In this document: piece by piece, positions 25,379 to 34,082 of the stretch | Numbering within the stretch: position 1 is the first letter of the stretch | Layout of the letters: every line of letters begins with the position of its first letter | Origin: Saccharopolyspora gloriosae | GTDB taxonomy: Bacteria; Actinomycetota; Actinomycetes; Mycobacteriales; Pseudonocardiaceae | Direction of reading: 5' to 3' | DNA: 64,000 nucleotides | NCBI RefSeq assembly: GCF_014203325.1 | Contig: NZ_JACHIV010000001.1 | Location: 558,001-622,000 of the forward strand | The notes under the pieces: generated by a model | Seen by the model: only the letters and a program-made list of their open reading frames with translations | What the model was told of the DNA's origin: nothing | The model's database searches: none | Program-made: the position numbers and the translations under genes

Positions 25379-26983
25379 TCAGTCGGCGGTCGATTCGCCG
25401 CCACCGGAGCCGGAACCGCCACCGCCGCCGCGACGCCTGCGCCGCCGCTTGCGGGGAGCTTCCGCCGAGTCACCGGCGCCTTCGCCCTGCGGAGCCGACT
25501 CCGCGGGCTTCGCGCCGCTGTCCGCGCCCACGCCGCCGCGGGTGCGCCTGCGCTGCCGCGTGCGGCCACCGGGACGGGTGTCGCCCGCGGGCTCACCGGC
25601 GGACTGCTCGCCACCGCCGTTGCCGCGGGTGCGGCGACGCGGCTTGCGCGAGGAGGAGGAGCGCTTCGCGTCCTCGTCCACCTCGGCGCCCAGGCCGGCG
25701 CGGGTGCGCTTCGACAGCGGCAACCGGCCGGTCGCGTCCGCGGGGATGTTCAAGTCCTCGTAGAGGTGCTTGGACGTGGAGTAGGTCTCCACCGGCTCCG
25801 GCTTGCCCAGGTCGAGGGTGTCGCTGATCATCTTCCAGCGGGTTTCCTCGTCCCAGTCGACGAGGGTGATCGCGACGCCCTCGCGCCCCGCGCGACCGGT
25901 GCGGCCGATGCGGTGCACGTAGGTCTTCTCGTCGTCCGGGCACTGCAGGTTCACCACGTGCGTCACGCCGGAGACGTCGATGCCGCGGGCGGCGACGTCC
26001 GTCGCGACCAGGGTGTCGACCTTGCCGGAGCGGAACGCGCGCAGCGCCTGCTCGCGGGCGCCCTGACCGAGGTCGCCGTGCACCGACGCGGCGGCGAAAC
26101 CGCGCTCGGCCAGCTCGTCGGAGAGCTTCTGCGCGGTCCGCTTGGTTCGCGTGAAGATCATCGTGAGCCCGCGGTCCTGGGCCTGCAGCGCCCGCGCCAG
26201 CAGCTCCGACTTGTCCATCGCGTGCGCGCGGTAGACGAACTGCTTGGTGCGCTCGTGGATCGCGTTCGCGTCGGCTTCCTCGGCGCGGATGTGCGTGGGC
26301 TGGTTCAGGAACGTGCGGGCCAGGGTGATGATCGGCCCCGGCATGGTCGCGGAGAACAGCATCGTCTGCCGCTGCTCGGGGACCATGTTCAGGATCCGCT
26401 CGATGTCCGGGAGGAAGCCCAGGTCGAGCATCTCGTCGGCCTCGTCCAGCACCAGTCCGCGGACCTTGCCGAGGATCAGGTGCTGCTGCTCGGCCAGGTC
26501 CAGCAACCGGCCGGGGGTGCCGATGACCAGGTCGACGCCCTGCTTGAGCGCGTCGATCTGCTGCTCGTAGGGCCGCCCGCCGTACACCGCGAGGGTGCGG
26601 ATGCCCAGGTGCTTGCCGGCGTCGGTGAGGTCGCGGGCGACCTGCACGCACAGCTCGCGGGTCGGCACGACGACGAGCGCCTGCGGAGTGCCGTCACCGG
26701 GCACCTGCAGTCGCTGCAGCAGGGGCACGCCGAATCCCAGCGTCTTCCCGGTGCCGGTGCGGGCCTGCCCGATCAGGTCCTCGCCGCGCAGCGCGAGCGG
26801 CAGCGTGAGCTCCTGGATCGCGAAGGTGTGCTCGATGCCCGCCTCGCCCAGCGCGCGCACGATCTCCTCGTGCACGTCGAGCTCGGCGAAGGTCGGGGTG
26901 TTCGGGACGGTGCTCTCCGCGTGCAGCGGCGGCGCTTCCTCCACGGAGGGGGCGCCGCTCTCGCTGTGCTCGATCGCGTGCAC
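25379..26983 (-). CDS. rhlE: DEAD-box RNA helicase (RhlE-like)
   Basis: This ATP-dependent RNA helicase unwinds RNA duplexes, probably in ribosome assembly or cold stress. Motifs in order: FAIQELTLPLAL (Q-motif), ARTGTGKT (I), PTRELCVQVA (Ia), TPGRLLDL (Ib), LDEADEMLDLGF (II), SATMP (III), DVAARGIDV (V) and HRIGRTGRAGREG (VI). A long Arg/Gly-rich basic tail should bind RNA. No conventional start lies near the first conserved residues. GTG 26983 is chosen; a CTG at about 27048 behind GAGAGAGG is possible. A gap of 660 bp to the divergent gene leaves room for a long 5' untranslated region. Confidence 0.9.
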   Translation of the reverse strand: MHAIEHSESGAPSVEEAPPLHAESTVPNTPTFAELDVHEEIVRALGEAGIEHTFAIQELTLPLALRGEDLIGQARTGTGKTLGFGVPLLQRLQVPGDGTPQALVVVPTRELCVQVARDLTDAGKHLGIRTLAVYGGRPYEQQIDALKQGVDLVIGTPGRLLDLAEQQHLILGKVRGLVLDEADEMLDLGFLPDIERILNMVPEQRQTMLFSATMPGPIITLARTFLNQPTHIRAEEADANAIHERTKQFVYRAHAMDKSELLARALQAQDRGLTMIFTRTKRTAQKLSDELAERGFAAASVHGDLGQGAREQALRAFRSGKVDTLVATDVAARGIDVSGVTHVVNLQCPDDEKTYVHRIGRTGRAGREGVAITLVDWDEETRWKMISDTLDLGKPEPVETYSTSKHLYEDLNIPADATGRLPLSKRTRAGLGAEVDEDAKRSSSSRKPRRRTRGNGGGEQSAGEPAGDTRPGGRTRQRRRTRGGVGADSGAKPAESAPQGEGAGDSAEAPRKRRRRRRGGGGGSGSGGGESTAD

Positions 26984-27643
26984 GTCCTCGGTTCTGTCCG
27001 TTGTCGCGGGGGCCTCGGGGGCCCGCTCATTGCTGAGGGTCAGAGTGATCGCCTCTCTCAGTACCGGCGCGCTGCGGCCGATTCTCGGCCGATCTCGCGG
27101 TGACGCCCTCCGGCATGTTGGCCGCGGTCTGAGCCGCGTCCGGCCGCGTTGTTCGCGTGCCGCATGCTCGTGGTCACCGATGCGATGGTCGCGCGCCCCT
27201 GTTCGATCAGCGGAAATCCCGCTGCTGGTTCGGTCGGCATCGTGGCGAGGCTCACGCCGTCGCCCGCGCCTGGTAGCCGGGCACAGGTGGCGCCCACGCC
27301 CGGGCCTCCCGCACGGACCCTGGGCGACCGGCCGCTCACGGGGTGGGACCGTGGCCCGCTTCGAGCCCGTCGGGCCCGCGCGGGGAGAGGGGTCCACTGC
27401 CGGTTGCCTGATGCCTCATGGCTTCTGCGTCCGCCAGGATACCTGGTCCACACCGGATCTAGGTCGGCAATGTGCGATGAGCTTCGTGAAACGGCCCGCA
27501 CGACCAGCGTCGGGGGCGGGTCCCGTGCCGCCGCGGTCCCCGCGCTCCGCGCGTGTCGGGCGCGCGCGGAGCCGACGGCGGCGGTGCGCGGCAGGTCTGC
27601 GGTGGTCCCGCTCGCGCGCTCGGGGACCCCTTAGGCTGCCGGT
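26984..27643. other. Long divergent gap upstream of rhlE
   Basis: 660 bp without a credible gene lie between rhlE and the ferritin-like gene. The in-frame extension of rhlE is not protein-like. It should hold both promoters and perhaps a long rhlE leader, as is usual for autoregulated DEAD-box genes. Confidence 0.4.
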
Positions 27644-28324
27644 ATGAGCGAGCTCGACCCCTCCGCAGCCGGATCCGCCGATTCCACCTACGCCGAGGGG
27701 GTCGTGGACCTGCTGGCCGCGCTCGCCTACGGCGAACTCTCCGCTTTCGACCGGCTCGCCGAGGACGCGCGCACCGCCCCCACCCTGTCCGGCCGGGCCG
27801 CGCTGGCCAGCATGGCCGCCGCCGAGATCGGGCACTACCGCCTGCTCGACGACGCGCTCGCCGGCCGGGGAGTGGCGGTGGACGAGGTGATGGCCCCGTT
27901 CGCGGAGCCGTTCGACGCGTTCAACGCCTCCACCGCGCCGCACTCCTGGCTGGAGTCGCTGGTCAAGGCGTACGTCGGTGACGGGCTCGCGGCGGACTTC
28001 TACCGCGAGGTCGCCGAGTGGCTCGACGACTCGACCCGCGACCTGGTGCTCAACGTGCTCGCCGACACGGGGCATTCCGCGTTCGCCGAGCGCGAGGTGC
28101 TGGCCGCCATCGCCGACGACCGCTCGCTGCGCGACAAGCTGACCCTGTGGGGCCGGCGGCTGCTCGGCGAGGCGGTCACCCAGGCCCAGCGCGTCGTCGC
28201 CGAACGCGACGCCCTCTCCGAGCTGATCATCACCGGTTCCGGTGATCTCACCGGCATCGTCGCCCTGTTCCGCCGCCTCCAGAACAACCACACGAAGCGG
28301 ATGGCCCGCCTCGGCCTGGGCTGA
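27644..28324 (+). CDS. Ferritin-like protein (MiaE-like fold)
   Basis: This 226-residue all-helical protein belongs to the ferritin-like group annotated near tRNA-(ms2io6A) hydroxylase. Possible diiron ligands are the Glu/His residues in [28 protein letters not shown] and [13 protein letters not shown], in ExxH or similar spacing. The order with rhlE (divergent) and DUF3107 (downstream) matches Rv3208A-Rv3211 of M. tuberculosis from memory. The start is ATG 27644. The activity is not proven for this group. Confidence 0.75.
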   Translation: MSELDPSAAGSADSTYAEGVVDLLAALAYGELSAFDRLAEDARTAPTLSGRAALASMAAAEIGHYRLLDDALAGRGVAVDEVMAPFAEPFDAFNASTAPHSWLESLVKAYVGDGLAADFYREVAEWLDDSTRDLVLNVLADTGHSAFAEREVLAAIADDRSLRDKLTLWGRRLLGEAVTQAQRVVAERDALSELIITGSGDLTGIVALFRRLQNNHTKRMARLGLG

Positions 28325-28431
28325 TCGGGGGTGCCACCCCCGACGTGTTCGCCCACGGCGAAGGCGGGTTCGGCGGGAGCTGGGATAACCTCTCGGGCGT
28401 ACGCATCGGTTGCGAATTACGGAGGTCAAGC

Positions 28432-28659
28432 GTGGAGGTCAAGATCGGCGTCGTGGACAGCCCGCGCGAGCTCGTCGTGGCCAGCGGTCAGTCCTCGGCC
28501 GAGGTCGAGTCGCTGGTCGCCGACGCGCTGAAGACCACCGACGGGGTGCTGTCGCTGACCGACGAGAAGGACCGGCGCTACCTGGTGCCCGCCGCCAAGG
28601 TGGCCTACGTCGAGATCGGTCCCTCGGAGTCCCCGCGGGTCGGCTTCGGCGTTCAGTGA
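28432..28659 (+). CDS. DUF3107 protein (TB9.4-like)
   Basis: This compact 75-residue protein is homologous to M. tuberculosis Rv3208A (TB9.4), with the typical start MEVKIGVVDSPRELVV and end YVEIGPSESPRVGFG. GTG 28432 is fixed by GGAGGT at 28421-28426. Function unknown; it is very widely kept in actinobacteria. A GATAAC box at 28383-28388 may be its -10. Confidence 0.9.
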   Translation: MEVKIGVVDSPRELVVASGQSSAEVESLVADALKTTDGVLSLTDEKDRRYLVPAAKVAYVEIGPSESPRVGFGVQ

Positions 28660-28667
28660 TCTACCGC

Positions 28668-28703
28668 GATGCCCCCGGCCGGAGCTCTCCGGCCGGGGGC
28701 ATC
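28668..28703. terminator. Strong hairpin terminator after DUF3107
   Basis: A 17-bp perfect GC-rich stem (GATGCCCCCGGCCGGAG and its complement) with a 2-nt loop is followed by GTCGTCTT. It is the strongest intrinsic-type terminator in the window. Confidence 0.9.
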
Positions 28704-28713
28704 GTCGTCTTCA

Positions 28714-28905
28714 GGGACCTTGCAGAACGATCTTCTGATCAGTGTCTTGTCAGCGGCGCAGCCGCTGAGCAGTGACCACGCACGCAAGACGACCACCGGC
28801 GGGTTCTCAGCGGCTTCCTCGCGAGGACAGCGATTTCGCTGTGTATGGACATACATGAGAAATCGATCCCGCAGCGAGGAAGCCGCTGAGGTTCCGCTGA
28901 GCGAC
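28714..28905 (-). repeat. Palindromic intergenic element, copy 2 (variant loop)
   Basis: An 85-nt hairpin lies at 28806-28890 with arms CTCAGCGGCTTCCTCGC and GCGAGGAAGCCGCTGAG. The loop differs from all other copies: GATTTC pairs with GAAATC and GTATG with CATAC, so the fold is kept with new sequence. The tail on the left holds CAGCGGC-GCA-GCCGCTG (type II tail). It lies between the convergent DUF3107 and DUF4873 genes. Confidence 0.85.
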
Positions 28906-28935
28906 CCGCTAAGCAGGTCATTCTGGAAGGGCTCC

Positions 28936-29256
28936 TCAGAACGGTGGGCGGCCGAGGCCGGTGATCCGGTAGCGCTGCCACGGGTCCGGGTCGGTCAGCG
29001 TGCCCACCGCCTGGCCGCGCGTCGTGCGCAGCACCACGTCGGTCTTGCGCCCCCCGGCCAGCTCCGCGACGCCGTCGTGCGCGGAGATCCGGCCGTACCA
29101 GTGGAAGCGGCCGTCGATGGGCTGGAAGTGCCCGCGCAGCACCACGTCCACCGCGACCTCGTGGTCCTCGGTGAACAGCACGGCCTCGCCTTCGTACTCC
29201 TCCTCGGGGCCGTGCTCCTGATCGGTGGCGGTCGTCGATTCGCGCACGTCGGACAT
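28936..29256 (-). CDS. DUF4873 protein
   Basis: This 106-residue protein has an acidic disordered head, followed by a beta-rich domain (YEGEAVLFTEDHEVAVDVVL, then GRFHWYGRI and RYRITGLGRPPF) matching DUF4873. That domain is also found fused to or next to flavin monooxygenases. The ATG at 29256 follows GGAAGGGAG. It is downstream of the TetR regulator on the same strand and is likely co-transcribed, joining the oxygenase-related unit. Function unknown. Confidence 0.8.
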   Translation of the reverse strand: MSDVRESTTATDQEHGPEEEYEGEAVLFTEDHEVAVDVVLRGHFQPIDGRFHWYGRISAHDGVAELAGGRKTDVVLRTTRGQAVGTLTDPDPWQRYRITGLGRPPF

Positions 29257-29273
29257 GCTTCTCCCTTCCGCGG

Positions 29274-30041
29274 TCAGCTCTCGCCGACGTCGGTGCTCGG
29301 TTCGCCGTGGTGCTCGCTGATCAGCCGCAGGCCGGTGCTCAGCTCCAGCGGTTCGTCGGGGTCGACCACGATGCCGCCGGAGCGCAGCACGCCGTCGAGG
29401 GCGTGCCAGATGATCCGGGTCAGGTAGTCGGTGAGGTTGTCCTTGCTCATCGACTGCCGTTCCAGCCACCAGTCGCCGCTGGCCTGCACCATGCCGACCA
29501 GCCCGTGCGACCACGGCTCGACGCCGCCGGAGTCCAGCCCCAGCGCGCGCAGGTATTCGCCGAGCAGCCGGGACAGCGAGTTCGCGATCTCCGTCTTCTC
29601 CGCGGTGACGGGGTCGTCGCGCACCGGTTTGTCGGCGAAGGTGCGCCGCACGACGAACCGGTAGAGGTCGGGGTACTGCTCGAGGACGCCGAGGTAGGCG
29701 TCGAGCATCCGCCGGATGCGTTCGTTCGGGCTGCCGTCGGCGGCGATCTCGGGCGCCAGCCGCTGCATCAGCAGGTCGGAGCCCCATTCGCCGACGGCCA
29801 CGTACAGGTCGCTCTTGTCGTGGAAGTGCCGGTAGAGCACGGGTTTGCTGACGCCGGCCTCGGCGGCGATCTCGTCCATGCCGACGTCGGCGCCGTGCTC
29901 GCCGATGGCGCGGACGGTGGCTTCGACGAACTCGGCGCGGCGAGCTTGGCGGTGCTCGCGCCAGCGCTCCCGGCGGGCGTCGCCGCGTTCCGGTGGGGGC
30001 GACGAGGGGACGACCTTGACAGGTCGAGTGCGGTGGCTCAC
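29274..30041 (-). CDS. TetR-family repressor of the AurF-like unit
   Basis: This 255-residue TetR regulator has a helix-turn-helix at about 30-75 (ATVRAIGEHGADVGMDEIAA, then EAGVSKPVLYRHFHDKSDLY) and an all-helical ligand domain. GTG 30041 is chosen. It is divergent from the AurF-like oxygenase with a perfect palindrome between them. It probably represses both itself (with DUF4873) and the oxygenase, and is released by a lipophilic substrate. The ligand is unknown. Confidence 0.85.
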   Translation of the reverse strand: MSHRTRPVKVVPSSPPPERGDARRERWREHRQARRAEFVEATVRAIGEHGADVGMDEIAAEAGVSKPVLYRHFHDKSDLYVAVGEWGSDLLMQRLAPEIAADGSPNERIRRMLDAYLGVLEQYPDLYRFVVRRTFADKPVRDDPVTAEKTEIANSLSRLLGEYLRALGLDSGGVEPWSHGLVGMVQASGDWWLERQSMSKDNLTDYLTRIIWHALDGVLRSGGIVVDPDEPLELSTGLRLISEHHGEPSTDVGES

Positions 30042-30056
30042 GCTACCCAAGGTAGC

Positions 30057-30073
30057 TGTTACTCGAAGTAACA
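30057..30073. promoter_or_regulatory. TetR operator palindrome
   Basis: TGTTACTCGAAGTAACA has perfect 7-bp arms around a CGA centre. It is AT-richer than its surroundings and lies between the divergent tetR (start 30041) and AurF-like gene (start 30125). Confidence 0.75.
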
Positions 30074-30124
30074 TGCAATACGCGGGGCGCCGGAGCCGCG
30101 CGGAGGTCGAAGGGGAGCGCCGTC

Positions 30125-31024
30125 ATGGTCAGGACCTTGCAGGTGAACGATCGGGAGAAGACAGCGGCCCGGCTGCTGAAGTCGTCCGCGAAGAACAGCT
30201 ACGACCCCGACGTCGACATCGACTGGAACGCGCCGCTGCTCGACGACGCGCCCTACATCCCGTTCCACCGCAGCAGCCTCTACGGCACCCGAATGTGGGA
30301 CCGGCTGGACCACGCGCAGCGCGTCGAGCTGACCAAGCACGAGTTCGCCAGCATCGCCTCGAACGGGCTCTGGTTCGAAGTCCTGCTGATGCAGATGCTG
30401 CTCAAGGAGTTCTACGACTCCGACCCGCGCTCCGAGCACGCGCACTACGCGCTGACCGAGATCGCCGACGAGTGCAGGCACTCCACCATGTTCGGCAAGG
30501 CTGTTCGGCGCGTCGGAGCGCCCGCCTACGGCCCGGTGCCGCTGCTGCGCCACGGCGGCCGGGTGCTGCCCGCGATCCTGAAAGGCCCCTCCGCGTACGC
30601 GTCGATCCTGGTGGCCGAGGAGATCCTGGACCGGTTCCAGCGCGACCAGATGAACGACGAGACCGTGCAGCCGCTGGTTCGCATGGTCAACCGCATCCAC
30701 GTGCTGGAAGAAGCACGGCACGTCACCTTCGCCCGCGAAGAGGTCATCCGGCGGATGGAGAAGTGCAACGCCGCCGAACGCGCCTGGCACCAGTACTGGA
30801 CGGCGCTGGTGTCCTACGGGATCTGCTTCAGCCTGATCAACCCCAGGGTGTACAAGTCCGTCGGCCTGCGGCCGAGGGACGCGCACGCCGCCGCCTGGGC
30901 GAACCCGCACTTCCAGGACACCCTGCACTGGGGCGGCGAGAAGATCATGAGCTTCCTGGACGAGGCGGGGCTCATCGGCAAGCCCGGCATGACCTTCTGG
31001 CGCAAGTCCTTCCTGATCCGCTGA
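30125..31024 (+). CDS. AurF-like diiron oxygenase (DUF3066-type)
   Basis: This 299-residue helical protein is like AurF p-aminobenzoate N-oxygenase and related mycobacterial diiron proteins. Candidate metal ligands form the expected pattern: EFASIA near 80, EIADECRHSTMFG, AEEILDRFQRDQ and LEEARHVTFAREEV. It should use a diiron centre and O2 to oxidise an amine or lipid. It is under a divergent TetR operator and is followed 32 bp later by an alpha/beta hydrolase, so the two form a small catabolic or modifying unit. Confidence 0.82.
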   Translation: MVRTLQVNDREKTAARLLKSSAKNSYDPDVDIDWNAPLLDDAPYIPFHRSSLYGTRMWDRLDHAQRVELTKHEFASIASNGLWFEVLLMQMLLKEFYDSDPRSEHAHYALTEIADECRHSTMFGKAVRRVGAPAYGPVPLLRHGGRVLPAILKGPSAYASILVAEEILDRFQRDQMNDETVQPLVRMVNRIHVLEEARHVTFAREEVIRRMEKCNAAERAWHQYWTALVSYGICFSLINPRVYKSVGLRPRDAHAAAWANPHFQDTLHWGGEKIMSFLDEAGLIGKPGMTFWRKSFLIR

Positions 31025-31056
31025 CCACTACTCCAGAACAGGAAACCCGCACCGCG

Positions 31057-31956
31057 ATGACGAGCACCCTGGACACCGACACCCTCACCACCGGCGACGG
31101 CGTGCGGCTGCGCGTGTGGGAGCACGGCCCGGCCGACGCCCCCACCACGTTGCTGCTCGTGCACGGCTGGACGCTCACCACGCACACCTGGGACCGGGTC
31201 GTCGACGCCGTGCTCAGCGAGTCGAACGTGCGCGTCGTGCGCTTCGACCTGCGCGGGCACGGGGAATCGGAGGCCGCGCCCGCCGGATCGGCCACCATCG
31301 AACGCTGCGCCGACGACGTCGCCGAACTCATCGCGCAGCGGGTGCCCACCGGGCCGATCGTGCTCGCCGGCCACTCCATGGGCGGCATGACGATCATGGC
31401 GCTGGCCGAGCGGCACCCGGAGCTGTTCGCCGCGCGGATCGCCGGGGCGGCGCTCGTCGCGACCTCCAGCGGCGACCTGGCCGCGCCCACGCTGGGGTTG
31501 CCCGCGCCGATCGCCTCCGTCGCGCACCGCGCCGAACTCGGCGTGCGCGGCGTGCTCGCCAAGTCCGCCGGCAAGCGGCTGAGCAGGAACTCCCGCCCGC
31601 TGCGACCGGGCATGCGGTGGCTGCTGTTCGGCGCGGGCGCCGAGCGGCAGGACGTCGCCGACAGCGCGGACTGGGTCGCGGCCTGCAACCCGTCGAACCT
31701 GGCGGGCTTCCGCAAGTCGCTGGCCGAGCACGATCGCGCGCACGCGCTCGCCGCGCTGCGATCGATCCCGGTGGTGGTGCTCGCGGGCTCCGCGGACCGG
31801 CTCTGCCCGCTGCCGCACTCCCGGCGCATCGCCGACGCGCTGCCGCACGCGCGGCTGCTGGTGTACTCGGGCGCCGGGCACATGCTGCCGATGGAGCGCA
31901 CCGACGAGGTCGCAGACCGCATCACCGAACTGGTCGGAGCCGCAGACCGGAGTTGA
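31057..31956 (+). CDS. Alpha/beta hydrolase
   Basis: This 299-residue hydrolase has the HGW oxyanion region (LLLVHGWTLTTHTWD), nucleophile elbow GHSMGG, a late acid (LAGSADRLCP) and the catalytic His in YSGAGHMLPMER. The ATG at 31057 has only a distant AGGA. It probably shares the oxygenase transcript. The substrate is unknown; an ester or lipid made by or feeding the oxygenase is plausible. Confidence 0.85.
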   Translation: MTSTLDTDTLTTGDGVRLRVWEHGPADAPTTLLLVHGWTLTTHTWDRVVDAVLSESNVRVVRFDLRGHGESEAAPAGSATIERCADDVAELIAQRVPTGPIVLAGHSMGGMTIMALAERHPELFAARIAGAALVATSSGDLAAPTLGLPAPIASVAHRAELGVRGVLAKSAGKRLSRNSRPLRPGMRWLLFGAGAERQDVADSADWVAACNPSNLAGFRKSLAEHDRAHALAALRSIPVVVLAGSADRLCPLPHSRRIADALPHARLLVYSGAGHMLPMERTDEVADRITELVGAADRS

Positions 31957-31989
31957 GTGCCTGCCTTCGCTCCCGCGTTCTGCGTTGGG

Positions 31990-32150
31990 GTCGGGTGGCG
32001 GAACCTCAGCGCTCTTCTCGCTGCGGGATCTTTTTCCCAAGTGGCTCCGCCACGAGGGAAAAAGCCGTCCTCGCGAGAAGGGCGCTGAGAACCCGCGGCG
32101 GTGCCGGTGGGCATGGTGGTCGCTGCTCAGCGGCTTCGCCGCTGACAAGA
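31990..32150 (+). repeat. Palindromic intergenic element, copy 3
   Basis: An 85-nt hairpin lies at 32005-32089 with arms CTCAGCGCTCTTCTCGC and GCGAGAAGGGCGCTGAG (one G-T wobble). It has a type II tail with CAGCGGC-TTC-GCCGCTG at 32128-32144. It lies between the convergent alpha/beta hydrolase and TetR genes. Confidence 0.88.
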
Positions 32151-32228
32151 AGAGGTTTGCACCGGGGCAGGTGCTAGGAGGCCGAGCCGTGTGGAGATCG
32201 CGGCTCGGCCTTCGTCGTCTTTCGGTGG

Positions 32229-32849
32229 TCAGCCGTTCTGCAGCGGGAAGCCCGCCAGGCCCTTCCACGCCAAGGTGGAGATGAGGCTGATCGCCTCGTC
32301 GCGCTGCACCGACTCCGTCTCGTCCAGCCAGTAGCGCGCGGTGACCTGGCTCAGCCCGACCAGGCCGAACGCCAGCAGCCGCGCGCGTTCCGAGTCGAGG
32401 CCGGCGTCGGCGGTGACGGCCTCCGCGACCGCGTCCACGCAATCCGACAGCGCGCCGTCCACGGCCTGGTCGACGGCCGGTTCGCCCCGCAGGTCCGATT
32501 CGAAGACCAGCCGGAAGGCCTGGCCCTCCCCGTCGACGAACTCGAACAGCGCGCCGACCGCGGCGCGCACCCGCTGCTTGTTGTCCGGGGTGGTCTCGAT
32601 GGCCTCCCGGACGCGGCGCACCAGCTCGCCGCCGTGCATCTCCACCAGCGCCAGGTACAGCTCGAGCTTGCCGGGGAAGTGCTGGTAGAGGACGGGTTTG
32701 CTGACCCCGGCGTGCTCGGCGATGTCGTCCATCGCCGCCGCGTGGTAGCCGTTGGTCACGAACACGTGCTGAGCCGCCGTGAGCAGCTGTGCTCGGCGGG
32801 CGTCGCGGGGCAGCCGAACGCCTCTGCTCGGCTGCGCGGTCTCCGTCAT
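32229..32849 (-). CDS. TetR-family regulator (Rv3208-like)
   Basis: This 206-residue TetR protein has a helix-turn-helix near the start (AAQHVFVTNGYHAAAMDDIA, then EHAGVSKPVLYQHFPGKLEL). Its ligand domain ends in LISTLAWKGLAGFPLQ, a typical end of the Rv3208 group. The start is ATG 32849. It is divergent from another alpha/beta hydrolase, which may be its target along with itself. No clear operator palindrome was found in the 129-bp gap. Confidence 0.85.
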   Translation of the reverse strand: MTETAQPSRGVRLPRDARRAQLLTAAQHVFVTNGYHAAAMDDIAEHAGVSKPVLYQHFPGKLELYLALVEMHGGELVRRVREAIETTPDNKQRVRAAVGALFEFVDGEGQAFRLVFESDLRGEPAVDQAVDGALSDCVDAVAEAVTADAGLDSERARLLAFGLVGLSQVTARYWLDETESVQRDEAISLISTLAWKGLAGFPLQNG

Positions 32850-32978
32850 GCCTGCCCCACCCGTCCTTCCGTGACACCTGCTGGGCGCTCCAGCCGGGGA
32901 AGCACAACCTTACTCGCCGGTAAACTCGGTCTCGACCACATCCGGCGGTTCGTCGCCCTCCCGGGGCATGCTGGGGGC

Positions 32979-33986
32979 ATGCGGACGAGAACACGTCGCC
33001 TCGACGCATCGCGGTCGAGCGGCGAGCTGACCAGGGTTCCGATGCCCGCCGACGCCGTCGAGACCCACCTCTCCGGCGTCCCCGCGCCCGGTCGGCAGGT
33101 GCCGCTGATCACGGGATTCGGCCCGGCGACCGTGCACGTCCGGGACACGCCCGGCTCCGAGGACGGGATCGCGGTGTACCTGCACGGGCTCGCGGGTTCC
33201 GCCACGAACTGGACGGACCTCGCGGCATCGCTCGCGCCGCACCTGCGCGGGATCGCCGTGGACCTGCCGGGGTTCGGGCTGTCCGAACCGCCGGACTGGT
33301 TCGACTACAGCTGCGAGCAGCACGCGCACGTCGTGATCCGGCTGCTGGAGGAGTCGCTGACGGGCGCGGTGCACCTGTTCGGGAACTCGTTCGGCGGTGC
33401 GGTGGCCGTGCTCATCGCGGCGCGCCGCCCGGACCTGGTGTCGTCGCTGACGCTGATCTCCCCGGCGATGCCGGACCTGCGGCCCGATCCGCGGCGGCTG
33501 TCCGATCCGCGCATCCCGCTGGCCTGGTTGCCGCTGCTCGGGCCCGCGGTGCGGCGGCGGCTCGCGGCGGTGCCGCCGGGCGAGCGCGCCCGGAAGCTGC
33601 TGGAGCTGTGCTTCGCCGACCCGGCGGCGGTGCCGGACGACCGGCTGCGGCTGGTCGTCGAGGAGTTCCGGGAACGGGCGGACTTCGCCTGGGCCGAGGC
33701 GGCGCTCGGGCGCACCACGACCGGACTGATGTGGTCCTGGCTGTCGCCGCCGTGGCGTTCCCCGTGGAACCTGCTGCCGGAGGTGGCGGCGCCCGGCCTC
33801 GTCGTGTGGGGCGCGCAAGATCGCGTGGTGAGCGTCCGGAAGGCGCCGCGGACCGCGCGGGAACTGCGGCGCGGACGACTCCTGGTGCTGCCGCGCACCG
33901 GCCACGTAGCGCAACTGGAGCATCCGCGGGTGGTCGCGGCGGCCGTGATCGGGATGCTCCGGGAGGTCGAAGTCGACCGTTGGTGA
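32979..33986 (+). CDS. Alpha/beta hydrolase
   Basis: This 335-residue hydrolase has the oxyanion region YLHGLAGSATNW, lid-proximal DLPGFGLSEPP, and nucleophile elbow FGNSFGGAVAV, a GxSxG with Asn before Ser. The acid is in VVWGAQDRVVS and the His in PRTGHVAQLEHP. ATG 32979 is chosen; ATG 33042 is possible. It is divergent from the Rv3208-like TetR gene. The meta-cleavage-hydrolase-like appearance does not define a substrate. Confidence 0.82.
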   Translation: MRTRTRRLDASRSSGELTRVPMPADAVETHLSGVPAPGRQVPLITGFGPATVHVRDTPGSEDGIAVYLHGLAGSATNWTDLAASLAPHLRGIAVDLPGFGLSEPPDWFDYSCEQHAHVVIRLLEESLTGAVHLFGNSFGGAVAVLIAARRPDLVSSLTLISPAMPDLRPDPRRLSDPRIPLAWLPLLGPAVRRRLAAVPPGERARKLLELCFADPAAVPDDRLRLVVEEFRERADFAWAEAALGRTTTGLMWSWLSPPWRSPWNLLPEVAAPGLVVWGAQDRVVSVRKAPRTARELRRGRLLVLPRTGHVAQLEHPRVVAAAVIGMLREVEVDRW

Positions 33987-34082
33987 TCACCGAGAGCCGA
34001 ATCGGGTGATCTTTGTCGGGTGTACCGGACATCGCAGGCCACAGCCTCGCTGCCCACGATCGCGCTATGGCAGGCTTGTACC

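Noticed and set aside
23774-27103. 1,109-residue plus-strand frame opposite the beta-propeller and rhlE genes
   Set aside because: Antisense shadow of two clearly real genes; composition is unlike a protein.
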